Source: Nemertoderma westbladi (Eukaryota > Xenacoelomorpha > Nemertodermatida > Nemertodermatidae). Taken from it: DNA of 64,000 bases. The translations under genes and the position numbers were made by a program. This document shows positions 35,563 through 45,765 of this stretch, one piece after another; positions within the stretch are counted from its first letter, which is position 1; each line of letters starts with the position of its first letter. Below the pieces are notes generated by a model that was not told the origin of the DNA, did not search any database, and saw only the letters and a program-made list of their open reading frames with translations. The stretch covers positions 1-64,000 of the forward strand of contig JAUCBJ010009106.1 of NCBI GenBank assembly GCA_032718475.1. Direction: 5' to 3'.

Positions 35563-38450
35563 TGTGAAAGCGAAGTGATTACAAGCATGTATTTTCCACT
35601 CCAATCGATAGAATAAATTACAACAACAAACTGTTCTATAAGTAATAATTGTCCCTAAATATAAATACACCAAGTTTGCTGTCTAAGAAACTTTCGAACA
35701 TAATATAAAGTATCACTTCAGTTTCATATAATAAATGTATAACTCACCAAAATAATGTATAATTTGTAATAATAAGAGAGGTACTTGAATGTTTGATAGT
35801 TGTTTCTTGTTATTTCCCAAGTACCAAAACCCAGAACAAGAAAATAAATATTCAAAAATAACAATTCAAATATATGTTTGTTGAACTTATGTGTTCAGTT
35901 TTTTTTATATCAAACCAGTATCAGCCCGCAGATCAATGCACGAACTTTACTGAATTCTTATTGGAAATTTTAGAGATTCTCAGAAATGCTTCATCAAAAC
36001 TGCTCAGCTATTGGCTACCTGCGTGTAGCTAAACCGTAATACCAAAGCAAAAGAAAAATCAGACGTCACCGTTTTATCGGCAACTACGTGGGAAGCCATA
36101 AATAATTTAATATATTCAATAATATTATTTCTCCCTGTCTTAAAGAGAGTGTTTAAAAGTTTCATTCAATTAATCTGAAATTCTGATGAATTTTAATATA
36201 AGCCATTTGTGTTGCCCACCAATACATTTGTGGGTTCGAATTTATTCAGAATCATAATATATTAGCTATAAATGATTCAATCAACAAATGGATATTTTGA
36301 TAATTCAGTGACACATAATCGAGTGAGACACTGATTGTGGATTGTGGAAGCATGCTCACTTAAATACTACAGTATTGAGAGTTCGGATCTTCTGCAAAGA
36401 ATCATCAAACCTATTTAGTCCAGAAGGTAAATGATATGTTGCCTACAACATGGAAAGTGGTCCATTGTCTTCACGCTCCGCGGTTTTTTTTACGTTTACT
36501 TTATAAAACTGCACGATGGCAATCCATCGATGACGATGAAAATTTAAGCAATTTTTATAAAAGTGAACGAATTATACAGTAAAATATACACGGCATTGAA
36601 TGTGAAAACCCAATACGACTTCCGATGTTCTATGGGTGGTGTTCCAGAACGTTTTTACTTAGTATTGTTCCAATTTCCGAAGAGCCCTATTAACGATAAT
36701 AGTAAATTAATATAAAAAGTCCATATATACCATACCATATTGTATCGATTCAAATCATATACACCATGAACCGTAATATAGTGTCATTTTCTGATGACAC
36801 GGACCCCTCAAGCAATTTGATAGAGATTTGTAGAAAAATCTGGGGGGGGGGGGGGGGGGGGGGCGTCCGTCACGGGTGATGGTGTATTGATTGTCGAATC
36901 TTAAAATAAAATAAAAACCTATCCACAAATGGATTATTGGGATTAAACTCTAAGCCAAACTTCCAATATTGACTATATTTTACATAATCATCTCCATCAG
37001 AGGTTGACTTTTTTGAATTTAGACATTTTTTGATAAAGAGATTGTTGCTTCTGACCGAAATGAAAAATGTAACAACTGTATCATTATTTGCGTGGGTTGT
37101 GGCATTATGGAACTGAAACACCACCGGGCGGAATTATAACAATTCCATTTCCAGGATCAGGATCGTCTTACACATTTAATATGCCACCCCCCCCCCCCCC
37201 CCCGGGTCCTTTTAATTTCTCGAGATTATTACTGATGTTACTCCGTGGGCTACTATGATAAATATGTATAGACTATGGTGCTACCTTGTTTTACTTAGAC
37301 GATTCGCCACCCCAAGAAATAAATATATATGAGGCTAAATTATCGAACCAGTAGCAACTCGTCTCCTCCCATCAACATACTACAGTAATTAACATTCAGC
37401 GACGCCAAAGTAATTAATTTAACCTCCCCAAGAATCGAACATTTGGCAAAGATTATCTTAGAAGCCGCCATACTTCCGAACTCTTATGTAAATCAGAATA
37501 ACAAATGATGGGGTTTTGCATTTATGAATATACTGCACACTTTGTAGAAGATACTGCCTCTGACTGCAACACTGCAACGGTGCCCCCGTAGTACTTAAAT
37601 AGAGTTCAAGGATTACGTATTTTGTAATAATTGAAATAATGATATACTTAACTTAACGAGTTAAATTTTTATATACATGTAGTACATACAGGTATCTTAT
37701 TATGGATCATCCACCCATAATACTGTACCATCTAAAACCACAAACGAAGCCTCGTCCCAACAAAGTTATCAGTCTATCCCTTTCAGCGAGAAGCCTTCGT
37801 GAGATCTCGTACCATACGTTCAACCAACTGCTGATGACAAGAATAACCTTTACTTGGCAGTATCACCAGCTCAGATGATTAACAACGCATTAATAATCTG
37901 TTTGAGGTCCTGGTCAGAGACATCTAAACGTATTGGAGGTTCAGTGATCTTTAGCTTTTCATCCCACCACAATTTCTAACACATCCCACCCGGGTGGGTA
38001 GTTTTATTTCCCGAGCAACGGTCGCAAACTTTAATCAACTCAAGGTGAGTAGGCCTATGATGGAGTTAGAATGAAATCTGGCTTGAGTTAGTGGATGCGC
38101 GAGAATCTTTACATTATAGTTATGTGGGAAGAGAGACGGTTATTGAGAACAAACTTTTTATGTCGGGTTTAAAAGAAAATAGATCTTAACATTCAATGCC
38201 GATCTTGTGCGCGAGACAAATTAGACAGATTATTGGAAACCCACGATTATTTTTTAGAAGGGAGCATGTTGGGCTTTATTATAAACAAAATGTATTATAA
38301 TATCCTGGAGATTTTACCAGTATGCAGCCAACCAAATGTGGATAATCTAATTGTTATCCATAAGAAGGACAGCAGCTAACCGCTATCGAGTTCTTGTGTT
38401 ACGAAAGATAGCACAAAAAACTAAAAAGCATGAATAATCAATTTATTTAT
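35563..38450. other. Non-coding AT-rich region with G22 and C-run homopolymers
   Basis: No gene recognised. 36842-36863 is a run of 22 G, and a C run lies at about 37186-37202. An 84-codon minus-strand ORF (36870-37124) between them has unusual non-repetitive composition but no recognisable domain. No transposon ends identified. Confidence 0.5.
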
Positions 38451-38454
38451 TATT

Positions 38455-38815
38455 GCTGGAGATGGGGGTGCTGGGGATGGGGTGCTGTGGATGGGGGTGC
38501 TGGGGATGGGGTGCTGTGGATGGGGGTGCTGGGGATGGGGTGCTGTGGATGGGGGTGCTGGGGATGGGGTGCTGTGGATGGGGGTGCTGGGGGTGGAGGT
38601 GCTGTGGATAGGGGTGCTGGGGGTGGAGGTGCTGTGGATAGGGTTGCTGGGGATGGGGGTGCTGTGGATGGGGGGGGTGCTGGGGGTGGAGGTGCTGTGG
38701 ATGGGGTTGCTGGGGTGGCTGGGGTGGAGGTGCTAGGGATGCTGTGGATAGAGTGCTGTGGGTGGGGTTGCTGGGGTGGGGTGCTGGGTTGCTGGGGGTG
38801 GAGGTGATGGCAGCC
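38455..38815. repeat. G-rich minisatellite (GGGGATGGGGTGCTGTGGAT)
   Basis: Irregular about 28-bp units alternating GGTGCTGGGGATGG and GGTGCTGTGGATGG. Many GGG/GGGG tracts on one strand give strong G-quadruplex potential. ORFs on both strands (Gly/Trp-rich, Pro/His-rich) are compositional artefacts. Confidence 0.93.
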
Positions 38816-38899
38816 AGTTTCAGGTCAATTCTGTCACCATGTCTGTATGTGTGCGAGTTTATAGGGATGGGGGGATGTGGTTGCTGGGGTGGGGGTGCT

Positions 38900-39002
38900 A
38901 AAAAAAGTAAAAAGTAAAGTAAATTTTCTTCGGCCACTTGGCCACGGATTACGCACAAAGTCTGACGACTTATTTCCAGTGCGGACCCCAAGAACTACAA
39001 GC
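38900..39002 (-). mobile_element. SINE tail fragment between two G-rich arrays
   Basis: The reverse complement contains GGGGTCCGCACTG and AATAAGTCGTCAGACTTTGTG followed by CGTAATCC, matching the 3' part of the SINE at 60724-60970. The A/B boxes are missing, so it is a 5'-truncated copy, now flanked on both sides by related G-rich satellites. Confidence 0.75.
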
Positions 39003-39470
39003 AGGTGCTGGGTTGGAGGTTCTGGGTTGGGGTGTTGGGGGTGCTGGGTTGCGGTGGATGGAGGTGCTGGGGATGGAGGTGCTGGGGATGGGGGTGCTGG
39101 GGATGGGGTGCTGGGGGCGGAGGAGCTGGGGGTGTTGTGGGTGGGGTTGCTGGGGTGTGGGTGCTGGGGATGGGAATACTGGGGTGGGGGTGTTGGTGGT
39201 GTTGGTGCTGTGGATGGGGGTACCGGGGTTGGGGTGCTGGGGATGGGGGTGCTGGGTTGGAGGTTCTGGGTTGGGGTGGTGGGGGTGCTGGGTTGCGGGG
39301 GGTTGAGGTGCTGGGGATGGAGTGCTGGGTTAATGGTGCTGGTGGTGGATGTGCTGGGGCTGGAGATGGTGGGGATGGGGTGGTGGTGGTGGTGGTGGCG
39401 GGGGTACTTTGGGTGGGGTGCTGGTGGCGGGGGTACTTGGGGTGGGGTGCTGGGGTGGGGGAGGGTTGTG
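39003..39470. repeat. G-rich minisatellite, second block
   Basis: The same GGTGCTGGGGATGG-type words as 38455-38815 but with more GGTTCTGGGTTGGGG and GGTGGTGGTGG variants. The block is separated from the first by the SINE fragment and AT-rich bases. The strand is almost devoid of C. Confidence 0.93.
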
Positions 39471-39544
39471 TTCGGCAAAAGTACCGTTTTTCACATTTAT
39501 ACTTTCTGTATTTGAATGCTTAGCTGCCATTCTGAGTGAATATT

Positions 39545-39670
39545 TGGGCCGCAAGTTTTGTTCGAACGGATAACCGCTATGTTCGAGGTCACCAGTTCGA
39601 TCCCACCTCGGAGTATAAACCCGACTTTGCTAAGAGCCGTTTTTCTCTCCGATATATACCCGGGGGACGA
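39545..39670 (+). mobile_element. tRNA-derived SINE-like fragment
   Basis: CGGATAACCGCTATGTTCGA followed by CAGTTCGATCCCACC resembles a tRNA anticodon arm and B box (GTTCGATCC). The A box is degenerate. It lies downstream of the RBM39 stop codon. Confidence 0.45.
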
Positions 39671-39815
39671 TTTTATATTCATAGAAGTAAATAAGGAATG
39701 TCATTAGTTTTATACCAACTATATATTATTATAGTCATAACATTTAAACGGAAACAATAAAATATATACGTCAACCGAATTCCTGCTGTTATTCATTGGC
39801 GAACAAATATTAGTG

Positions 39816-39821
39816 TTTATT
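39816..39821 (-). promoter_or_regulatory. Candidate RBM39 poly(A) signal AATAAA
   Basis: AATAAA on the minus strand about 120 nt downstream of the RBM39 stop codon. It is the first canonical hexamer in the expected position, but AT-rich context makes chance occurrence possible. Confidence 0.35.
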
Positions 39822-39942
39822 TAATTAGTAGGTCTATAAGGGTAAATAAAACGCCGATTCTGTACAAAAACCAAAAACCAGTAGAAATAATTACACAGTT
39901 AGGTAATAGGTTGGTTGTATTGGAGTCAGTCATTGGTTGATA

Positions 39943-40037
39943 TCAGGTGGGTCGGAGAATCGGATTGGATAGTGCAGCTTGGGGGAAGTTCATATGGTAG
40001 TTGTTTAAGGTAATGTAAGCAGCGCGAATAGTCTTAC
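39943..40037 (-). CDS. RBM39: RBM39 last coding exon (C-terminal tail)
   Basis: The acceptor TTTTCCAG precedes GTAAGACTATTCGCGCTGC. Entering in phase 1 it reads GKTIRAAYITLNNYHMNFPQ and ends ILRPT-stop (TGA at 39943-39945). It aligns with the end of the family (K-x-I-x-AAY then YH-x-x-FP), completing the last beta-strand of the UHM and the short tail. The exon is too short to show up in an ORF search. It was found by following the phase from 41033. Confidence 0.9.
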
Positions 40038-40288
40038 CTGGAAAATAGAGACAATACAATTAATTATTATTAGCGATAAATTAATAGAATATATTGTATC
40101 GACGCACATTGCCAAAACAACAGACAAAGTCTAAAATAAGTATTACGAACTTCAGTTTTTTGGAATATTCCGTGATTTATCTGTAATGTGTCGTAAACAT
40201 ATTATTATAATCAAGAAATATAATTATAAAAATTAAACAAGATATAAAACTGCACCAGCTTCCCATCACCCATACAGTTAATAATGTT

Positions 40289-40667
40289 GCACCAGGGATG
40301 AACATCGGTCTGCGAGGTCATTGGCCCGGTGCACCAGGGATGAATATCGGTCTGCGAGGTCATTGGCCCGGTGCACCAGGGATGAATATCGGTCTGCGAG
40401 GTCATTGGCCCGGTGCACCAGGGATGAACATCGGTCTGCGAGGTCATTGCCCCGGTGCACCAGGGATGAATATCGGTCTGCGAGGTCATTGCCCCGGTGC
40501 ACCAGGGATGAACATCGGTCTGCGAGGTCATTGCCCCGGTGCACCAGGGATGAATATCGGTCTGCGAGGTCATTGCCCCGGTGCACCAGGGATGAATATC
40601 GGTCTGCGAGGTCATTGCCCCGGTGCACCAGGGATGAACATCGGTCTGCGAGGTCATTGCCCCGCAG
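40289..40667. repeat. 42-bp minisatellite in the last RBM39 intron
   Basis: About nine exact 42-bp units (GCACCAGGGATGAA, ATCGGTCTGCGAGG, TCATTG(G/C)CCCGGT). Because 42 is a multiple of 3 and there are no stops, both strands are open in several frames (14-residue repeats such as GAMTSQTDIHPWCT on the RBM39-sense strand). Variable sites change amino acids in every frame considered, so there is no sign of protein-level selection. It lies in intron 40038-41032. Confidence 0.95.
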
Positions 40668-41032
40668 ACCCGCACCATCGTGTATATTTGGATTATTTTT
40701 AATCAATATTTTTTTATGATTTAAAATTTATTTTAAAAAATTTTTACACAGTTGACTTTATTCTAACGCGGCCTTATAATAATATTGTAAAAAAAGTACA
40801 ACCAGACAATAATACCATAAACCCATAAACAGAATTCATAGTTAGTCAGTGACACGTAATATATTGAAACTAGTCTGGAATGTAATATCCTTCAGCGACT
40901 TAAAAAATAGTTCTAATGAAACAGATGTCAAAGTCTACCTAATAGTTCGCACTAAGTCTGGGGAGATACAATTGGTGATTATAAAATAGAATAGAATATA
41001 TAAGGATATAAGTTGTTAGACTCTATACTGAC

Positions 41033-41217
41033 CTCCGAAATAGCGACCGTTCAATGCAGCTACTATGCTAAGTGCGACACTCGGTGTAGGGGCCTTGCAG
41101 TAGACATTGCCTTCGGTAGAGTTTTTATCCACGTATATGTGTACCAGTCCGCCGTGGCTCACACATTCTTCTATGACGTCATTGGCGATCGCCTGATCCC
41201 AATTGGGTCCAGATTCC
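41033..41217 (-). CDS. RBM39: RBM39 exon: U2AF-homology motif (UHM) core
   Basis: Acceptor ATTATTAG, then E-S-G-P-N-W-D-Q, IANDVIEECVSHGGLVHIYV, DKNSTEGNVYCKAP and ALNGRYFGG, then donor GTCAGT. The acidic helix (NDVIEEC) and the R-x-F loop (RYF) that define UHM domains and bind tryptophan-containing ULM peptides of SF3B1/U2AF are both present. Phase 2 in, phase 1 out, matching both neighbours. Length 185 nt. Confidence 0.96.
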
Positions 41218-41709
41218 CTAATAATGTTCACAAAAATTAATATAAATCAATTAAACAATTAATCTATTTTGTCAATAAAGCAGTACTTTATGGCATTTTG
41301 CGCTCGAAGTGATCTTATTTAACGATCGAGCGTAAAGAGGGAGGTTAATGATATAACGATTATGGGAATGCAAGAAGTAGGTATACTACTTAATCTACTA
41401 AAGTTCTAGAATATAATTATTTTGTTTTATATTTGACGTTTAAGTTACAAGAATTACATACTAGCCAGTTAAAACAAATCATTTTTGAGTGTCATATAAT
41501 TTTGGAGCGCCACGCAATTAATACAGCGGGAGATACAATAAGTTGTACTTAAATGCATTACCCAAATAGAATGGAATGCAATTAAAGTTGGCGTATAATA
41601 AATATCAATATGACATGAAGGAAAAAAACTACGTATACAAAAAATAAATACAATAAAACGACATATCGCGTCGTCTACACGGTAACCATAGCAACATCAT
41701 CAAACTCAC

Positions 41710-41914
41710 TCGTTTGGGTCGAACATATTGCTGAGCATAAAACACTGCTGGGGGTCTGATCGCTGAGACTGTTGGAGTTGTTGGGGGTTGTCCCCGTAAG
41801 AGGTGATCCCACCAGCACCGCCCAGACCACCAGGACCTCCAGGCGTCAATGTCTGTTGGTTCTGGTTGGTAATCAATGCCTGCGCTGCCGCTGGAGGCAT
41901 CTCCATTCCTGTAC
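41710..41914 (-). CDS. RBM39: RBM39 exon: linker and UHM start
   Basis: Acceptor CATTTAG, then GTGMEMPPAAAQAL (matching the GTG-x-x-x-PPAA linker of the family), a Gln/Gly/Pro-rich low-complexity linker (LTPGGPGGLGGAGG), and CFMLSNMFDPNE, the first UHM strand. Donor GTGAGT after AAC-GA (phase 2). The linker composition differs from vertebrates, as expected for a disordered spacer. Length 205 nt. Confidence 0.95.
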
Positions 41915-42007
41915 CTAAATGGGCAAAAACATAAAGTTGTATGAATGACTAATGATGCAAAAACGGCGAGATAATACCTCGTTACGATCTTAAATTATAA
42001 AGTTAGA

Positions 42008-42055
42008 AAAAAGAGCAGGTTTCCGTGGCACGTTATTCTAACCAAAACAATAAAT
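42008..42055 (+). repeat. Dispersed MITE-end-like segment
   Basis: AGAGCAGGTTTCCGTGGCAC then GTTATTCTAACCAAAACAAT. It is one of at least seven copies in the window of the same segment. No ORF. Confidence 0.6.
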
Positions 42056-42124
42056 GAAAATTAATAACACAAAATCTTGGGACCTGAATTCGTAAGAGAG
42101 TCAACCTTTTCAGTATCCCTTTCA

Positions 42125-44689
42125 AGTTGATCTACATACAGTATGTTATGGCCGGTCGTCCACGACTACGCTTCCCATGAGTTGGTTGCCAGAGAAGTAG
42201 ATCTGGTATGACCTCGTCTTTACTTCGCCAGCAGTGCCCACTGAATCTTAATCAGCGTTCACGGAGGGTGGTTGATACAGGTGGTATTGTACCATAAAGC
42301 TCGGCATTTGTCATGTGTTGCCTCCAGCTGATGTTTAGGGCTGCCCTTAGTAGTCTTGTGTACCAACCATCAATTCGTTGTTCAAGTGATTTAGTCAGTG
42401 TCCAGGTCTCACCCCCGTATAAAAATACACTTTCCACTGTGGCTCGAAATAACTTAGTCAACAGGTGTCTGGAGAGATCTGATTTCCAGATGGTATCCAT
42501 TTTTGATAGAGCTACCCAAGCCTTTGCTTTCCTAACTTCTATGTCCTTTTTGCTACTCTCTATCCATGATCCAAGGTACTGGAAGTCGTCAACCTTCCTT
42601 AGTTGATTATTATAAATGGTTATCAAGCTTCCATCAACATTAAAGGTCATGAATTCGGTCTTTGTAGCATTTATATGCAATCCAACCGCCTTAGCAGCCC
42701 TCTCCACTTTATTTAGTAGAAGCTGTGCATCTGCTAGCGTATTAGGGAGCAGGGCGATGTCATCCGCAAAGTCGGTGTCTGTGACTGTAGTTGCCGGATA
42801 TCTACTACTTCAGCGTTCTTGAAGTGTGAATCCCAGATCTTCACCCTTTGTGGCCGTCCTCATTGCGTAATCCAGCACAATTACAAATAGTAATGGTGCT
42901 AATGTGTCACCTTGCAGTACGCCAGCCAGGATTGAGAAAAACTCAGTTTTACCATCTGGTGAGAGTACCTGCGCTTCTGTGTCACAATATAACAATCCAA
43001 TGCCAGCAACAATTACTTTTGGTATTCCATAAGCTCTTAGGATTTCAAGCATTTTACCTCTATGGATGGAGTCGAATGCCTTCTTGAAGTCCACAAAAGT
43101 CATGACTGCGGGGAGATTCTTTGACTTAATTCCTTCCATCAGTCTCCGTAGTGCAAGTATCTGAGCTATTGTTGATCTACTTGGTCGAAATCCGTTTTGG
43201 CTCTTACGCAGTAGTTTCTCTATGTGAGGCATAATCCTATATAGAATCATTTTATTGTATATTTTGGCAGCTACCACAAGCAGACAGATCCCACGATAGT
43301 TTGTTGGTATGCCGAGGTCTCCTTTCTTGGGGAGAGGCTTTATTAGTTGACCTTTAGTCCAAATTGGTGGTGGCTTTTCCCCTTTTAACATCCGGTTGCA
43401 AACATTCAATAATGGTCTGTTTAGCACTCCGGTTTTCCATACCTCCGCTGGGATTTCATCTAATCCACTCGCTTTATTATTGGACATGCTTTTAATGCTT
43501 CTTCGGAGTTCGGCAGGTGTGAAGTCCCCTGTTTCTATAGATAGTGTCTTGTCATATATTTTCCTTGTAGGGCTGACCTCGATGTTTGGTGGCTGCCCAA
43601 GCAAGTTGCTGAAGTGAATTTTCCACTTCCAAACACGTTCTTCAGGACTATCGGCTTTGAGGCGGCCCTTTGCACAACTTTTCCGACCAGATATCTCATT
43701 TACAGTTTGCCAGGTAAGTCTTGATTGTTGCTGTATGTGAGCAGTTGCAATTGCTTCAGTTTTATCCTGTATGTACTTTTCCTGGCTGATGTTGTAGGCC
43801 AATTTAAGATCGTCCTTAGCTTTCTCAACCTTGTTAATGTTTTCGGTTGTTGGTTGTTCGGTTTTAACTTTGTAGGCTATCTTAAGATCTTCTCTCTTAC
43901 AAGTAACCTCAGAGTTTTGCCATGGCACATACTGTTTTCGTTTCGGTTTCTGGGGGATATGACCCTTAGCTGATTCCTTGTGGGCTGTTATTATATTCTG
44001 GTATATTGAATTGGTGGATTGGTCTTCATCCATTGACTGAAGTGTTTCAAAGCGGTTTTGAACTTCTACTGTATAAGCATCATTTACAGCATTGTCAGTT
44101 CTGAGTTTCTCCCAGTCATATTTGATACTGGGTTTGCTGGCTCTCAAACTGAGTCTTATCTCTGCAGTCACAATTCTGTGGTCCGAACCAATTAGGTTGA
44201 ACGAGCTGTATGCCTCCCAGTTGATCATGCTGTTTCTCCACTTTTTGTTTATAAGGATGTAATTCAGTTGTGCTTTTGTTCCATTAGGGTATTGAAAGGT
44301 CCATAGCTTCCCCTTACTCTTTTCGAATGTGTTGTTTGTTGGTATCAATTCACATTCTTCACAAAAGTAAGTACCCATTTCTGTTAGAACTGGTGTTTTA
44401 GGTGTTACCCTTGATGTCTTCTGGGCCAATTTGGGCATTCAGGTCACCAGCAATGACTTTAACATTGTGTTTCGGAATGTCCTTTATAAGTCCAGTCAGT
44501 TCTTCATAAAACTTGACTGCTTGTTCTGGCTCTGAGGCATTGGTTGGACTGTAGCAACGTATAACTGTTGCCTTGGGATTCCCATCAAATGTTGCGATCA
44601 TAACCCTGGAATTTATAGATTCAATGTTGTTTAGGGTCTTAAGTGCAAATGGGCTTAGCAGAATTCCTACTCCACCAAATACTATACAT
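42125..44689 (-). pseudogene. APE-type LINE copy (endonuclease 3' part, RT, C-terminus)
   Basis: Reading from 44689 down: GVGILLSPFAL and CYSPTNA of an APE endonuclease, LNYILINKKWRN, GSDHRIV, then a 542-codon ORF (44438-42810) with AELRRSIKSMSNNKASGLDE, PLPKKGDLG, FVDFKKAFDSIHRGK (motif A) and GVLQGDTLAPLLF (motif B). A frame break near 42800 precedes DFADDIALLP (motif C, about 42755-42784), YLGSWI and RGRP near 42140. The 5' end is cut at a TA-flanked foldback MITE (44692). It sits in the RBM39 intron in the sense orientation; the breaks show it is dead. Same family as 19403-22045. Confidence 0.88.
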
Positions 44690-44691
44690 TA

Positions 44692-45499
44692 CACCTTGTC
44701 CTGGAATATAGTGTCGTTATTCTGGTACATGGACCACCCCCCCCCCCCAAAAAAAAAAATTTTTTTACAAATCTTAATGAGATTGCATGAAATTTGAAAC
44801 AGAGTTAGTTTCATCTCCATCATCCTTAGTGGGTAAGTCAGAATTTTATTTTTGCTTTCAATCTTTAGTTACAAGCGTTTAAAAAAAGTGTATCCGTCGA
44901 TCTTGCACCAGTTACCGCACAGTTATTCTTCAACCTTATAGTGATTTGTAGATACTCGTGGAAAGCTGGACATGCAAGGATTCAAAATATGTAAAAATAT
45001 TTGAATTTGGTTGGGAAATAGCTGAGATAGGGGCATTTGAATGTTGCATGTATTTACTTGCGCTGCAGGCTATTTATTCCATTTAATAAATACACAATTT
45101 TCTAGAACATTTTGCTTATCTCATAAGTAGCTTGGCAACAATGCAATGCCTACATGATGATACTAGTATATGGATATTCCCACATAAGCAAAATGTTCTA
45201 GAACATTGTGTATTTATTAAATAGAATAAATTGCCATCAACGCAAGTAAATACATGCAACATTCAAATGCCCATATCTCAGCTATTTCCCAACCAAATTT
45301 AAATATTTTTACATATTTTGAATCCTTGCATGTCCCGATTTCCACTAGTACCAACAAATCACTGACTCACCCAGTAAGGAGGAGGGAGGTGAAACTAACT
45401 CTGTTTCAAATTTTATGCAATCTCATTAAGATTTGTACAAAAATTTGGGGGGGGGGGGGCAGGTACCTGAATAACGACACTATATTCCAGGACAAGGTG
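44692..45499. mobile_element. Foldback MITE with TA target site (mariner-like)
   Basis: Long arms of about 370 bp are inverted copies. The ends are CACCTTGTCCTGGAATATAG and its complement CTATATTCCAGGACAAGGTG, each flanked by TA, as for Tc1/mariner-type elements. The inner arms share TTTCCCAACCAAATTTAAAT-like and GCTGCAGGCTATTTATTCC-like words. C/A and G runs near the ends are partly asymmetric. No ORF. A diverged relative lies at 62985-63245. Confidence 0.88.
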
Positions 45500-45765
45500 T
45501 ATGTGCATAGGCCTACTTAGTGTAATTTTATGGTAAATAATTTTTAAATACTGTAGATCAGTAGTTTTAAACAATTTTTTAAATGGCAGAAAGTCACCTA
45601 AAACTTTAACCTAAAAATGTATTTATTTTTAATCTGTACGGTGGCTGATTTTTATTTAGGCTATTGATTTTTTTTATTTTTAAGAATAATTTAAATTATT
45701 ACATTCTGTAATATTTTAGCGGCAGACTGGAGAACTGCAAAGTACCCCTACGCATATTATTTTCT

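Noticed and set aside
36870-37124. 84-codon minus-strand ORF between two homopolymer runs
   Set aside because: Non-repetitive composition looked gene-like, but no family, splice sites or start context could be supported.
38443-39554. Pro/His-rich and Gly/Trp-rich ORFs over the G-rich arrays
   Set aside because: Low-complexity translation on both strands, no start context or domain; explained by the minisatellite.
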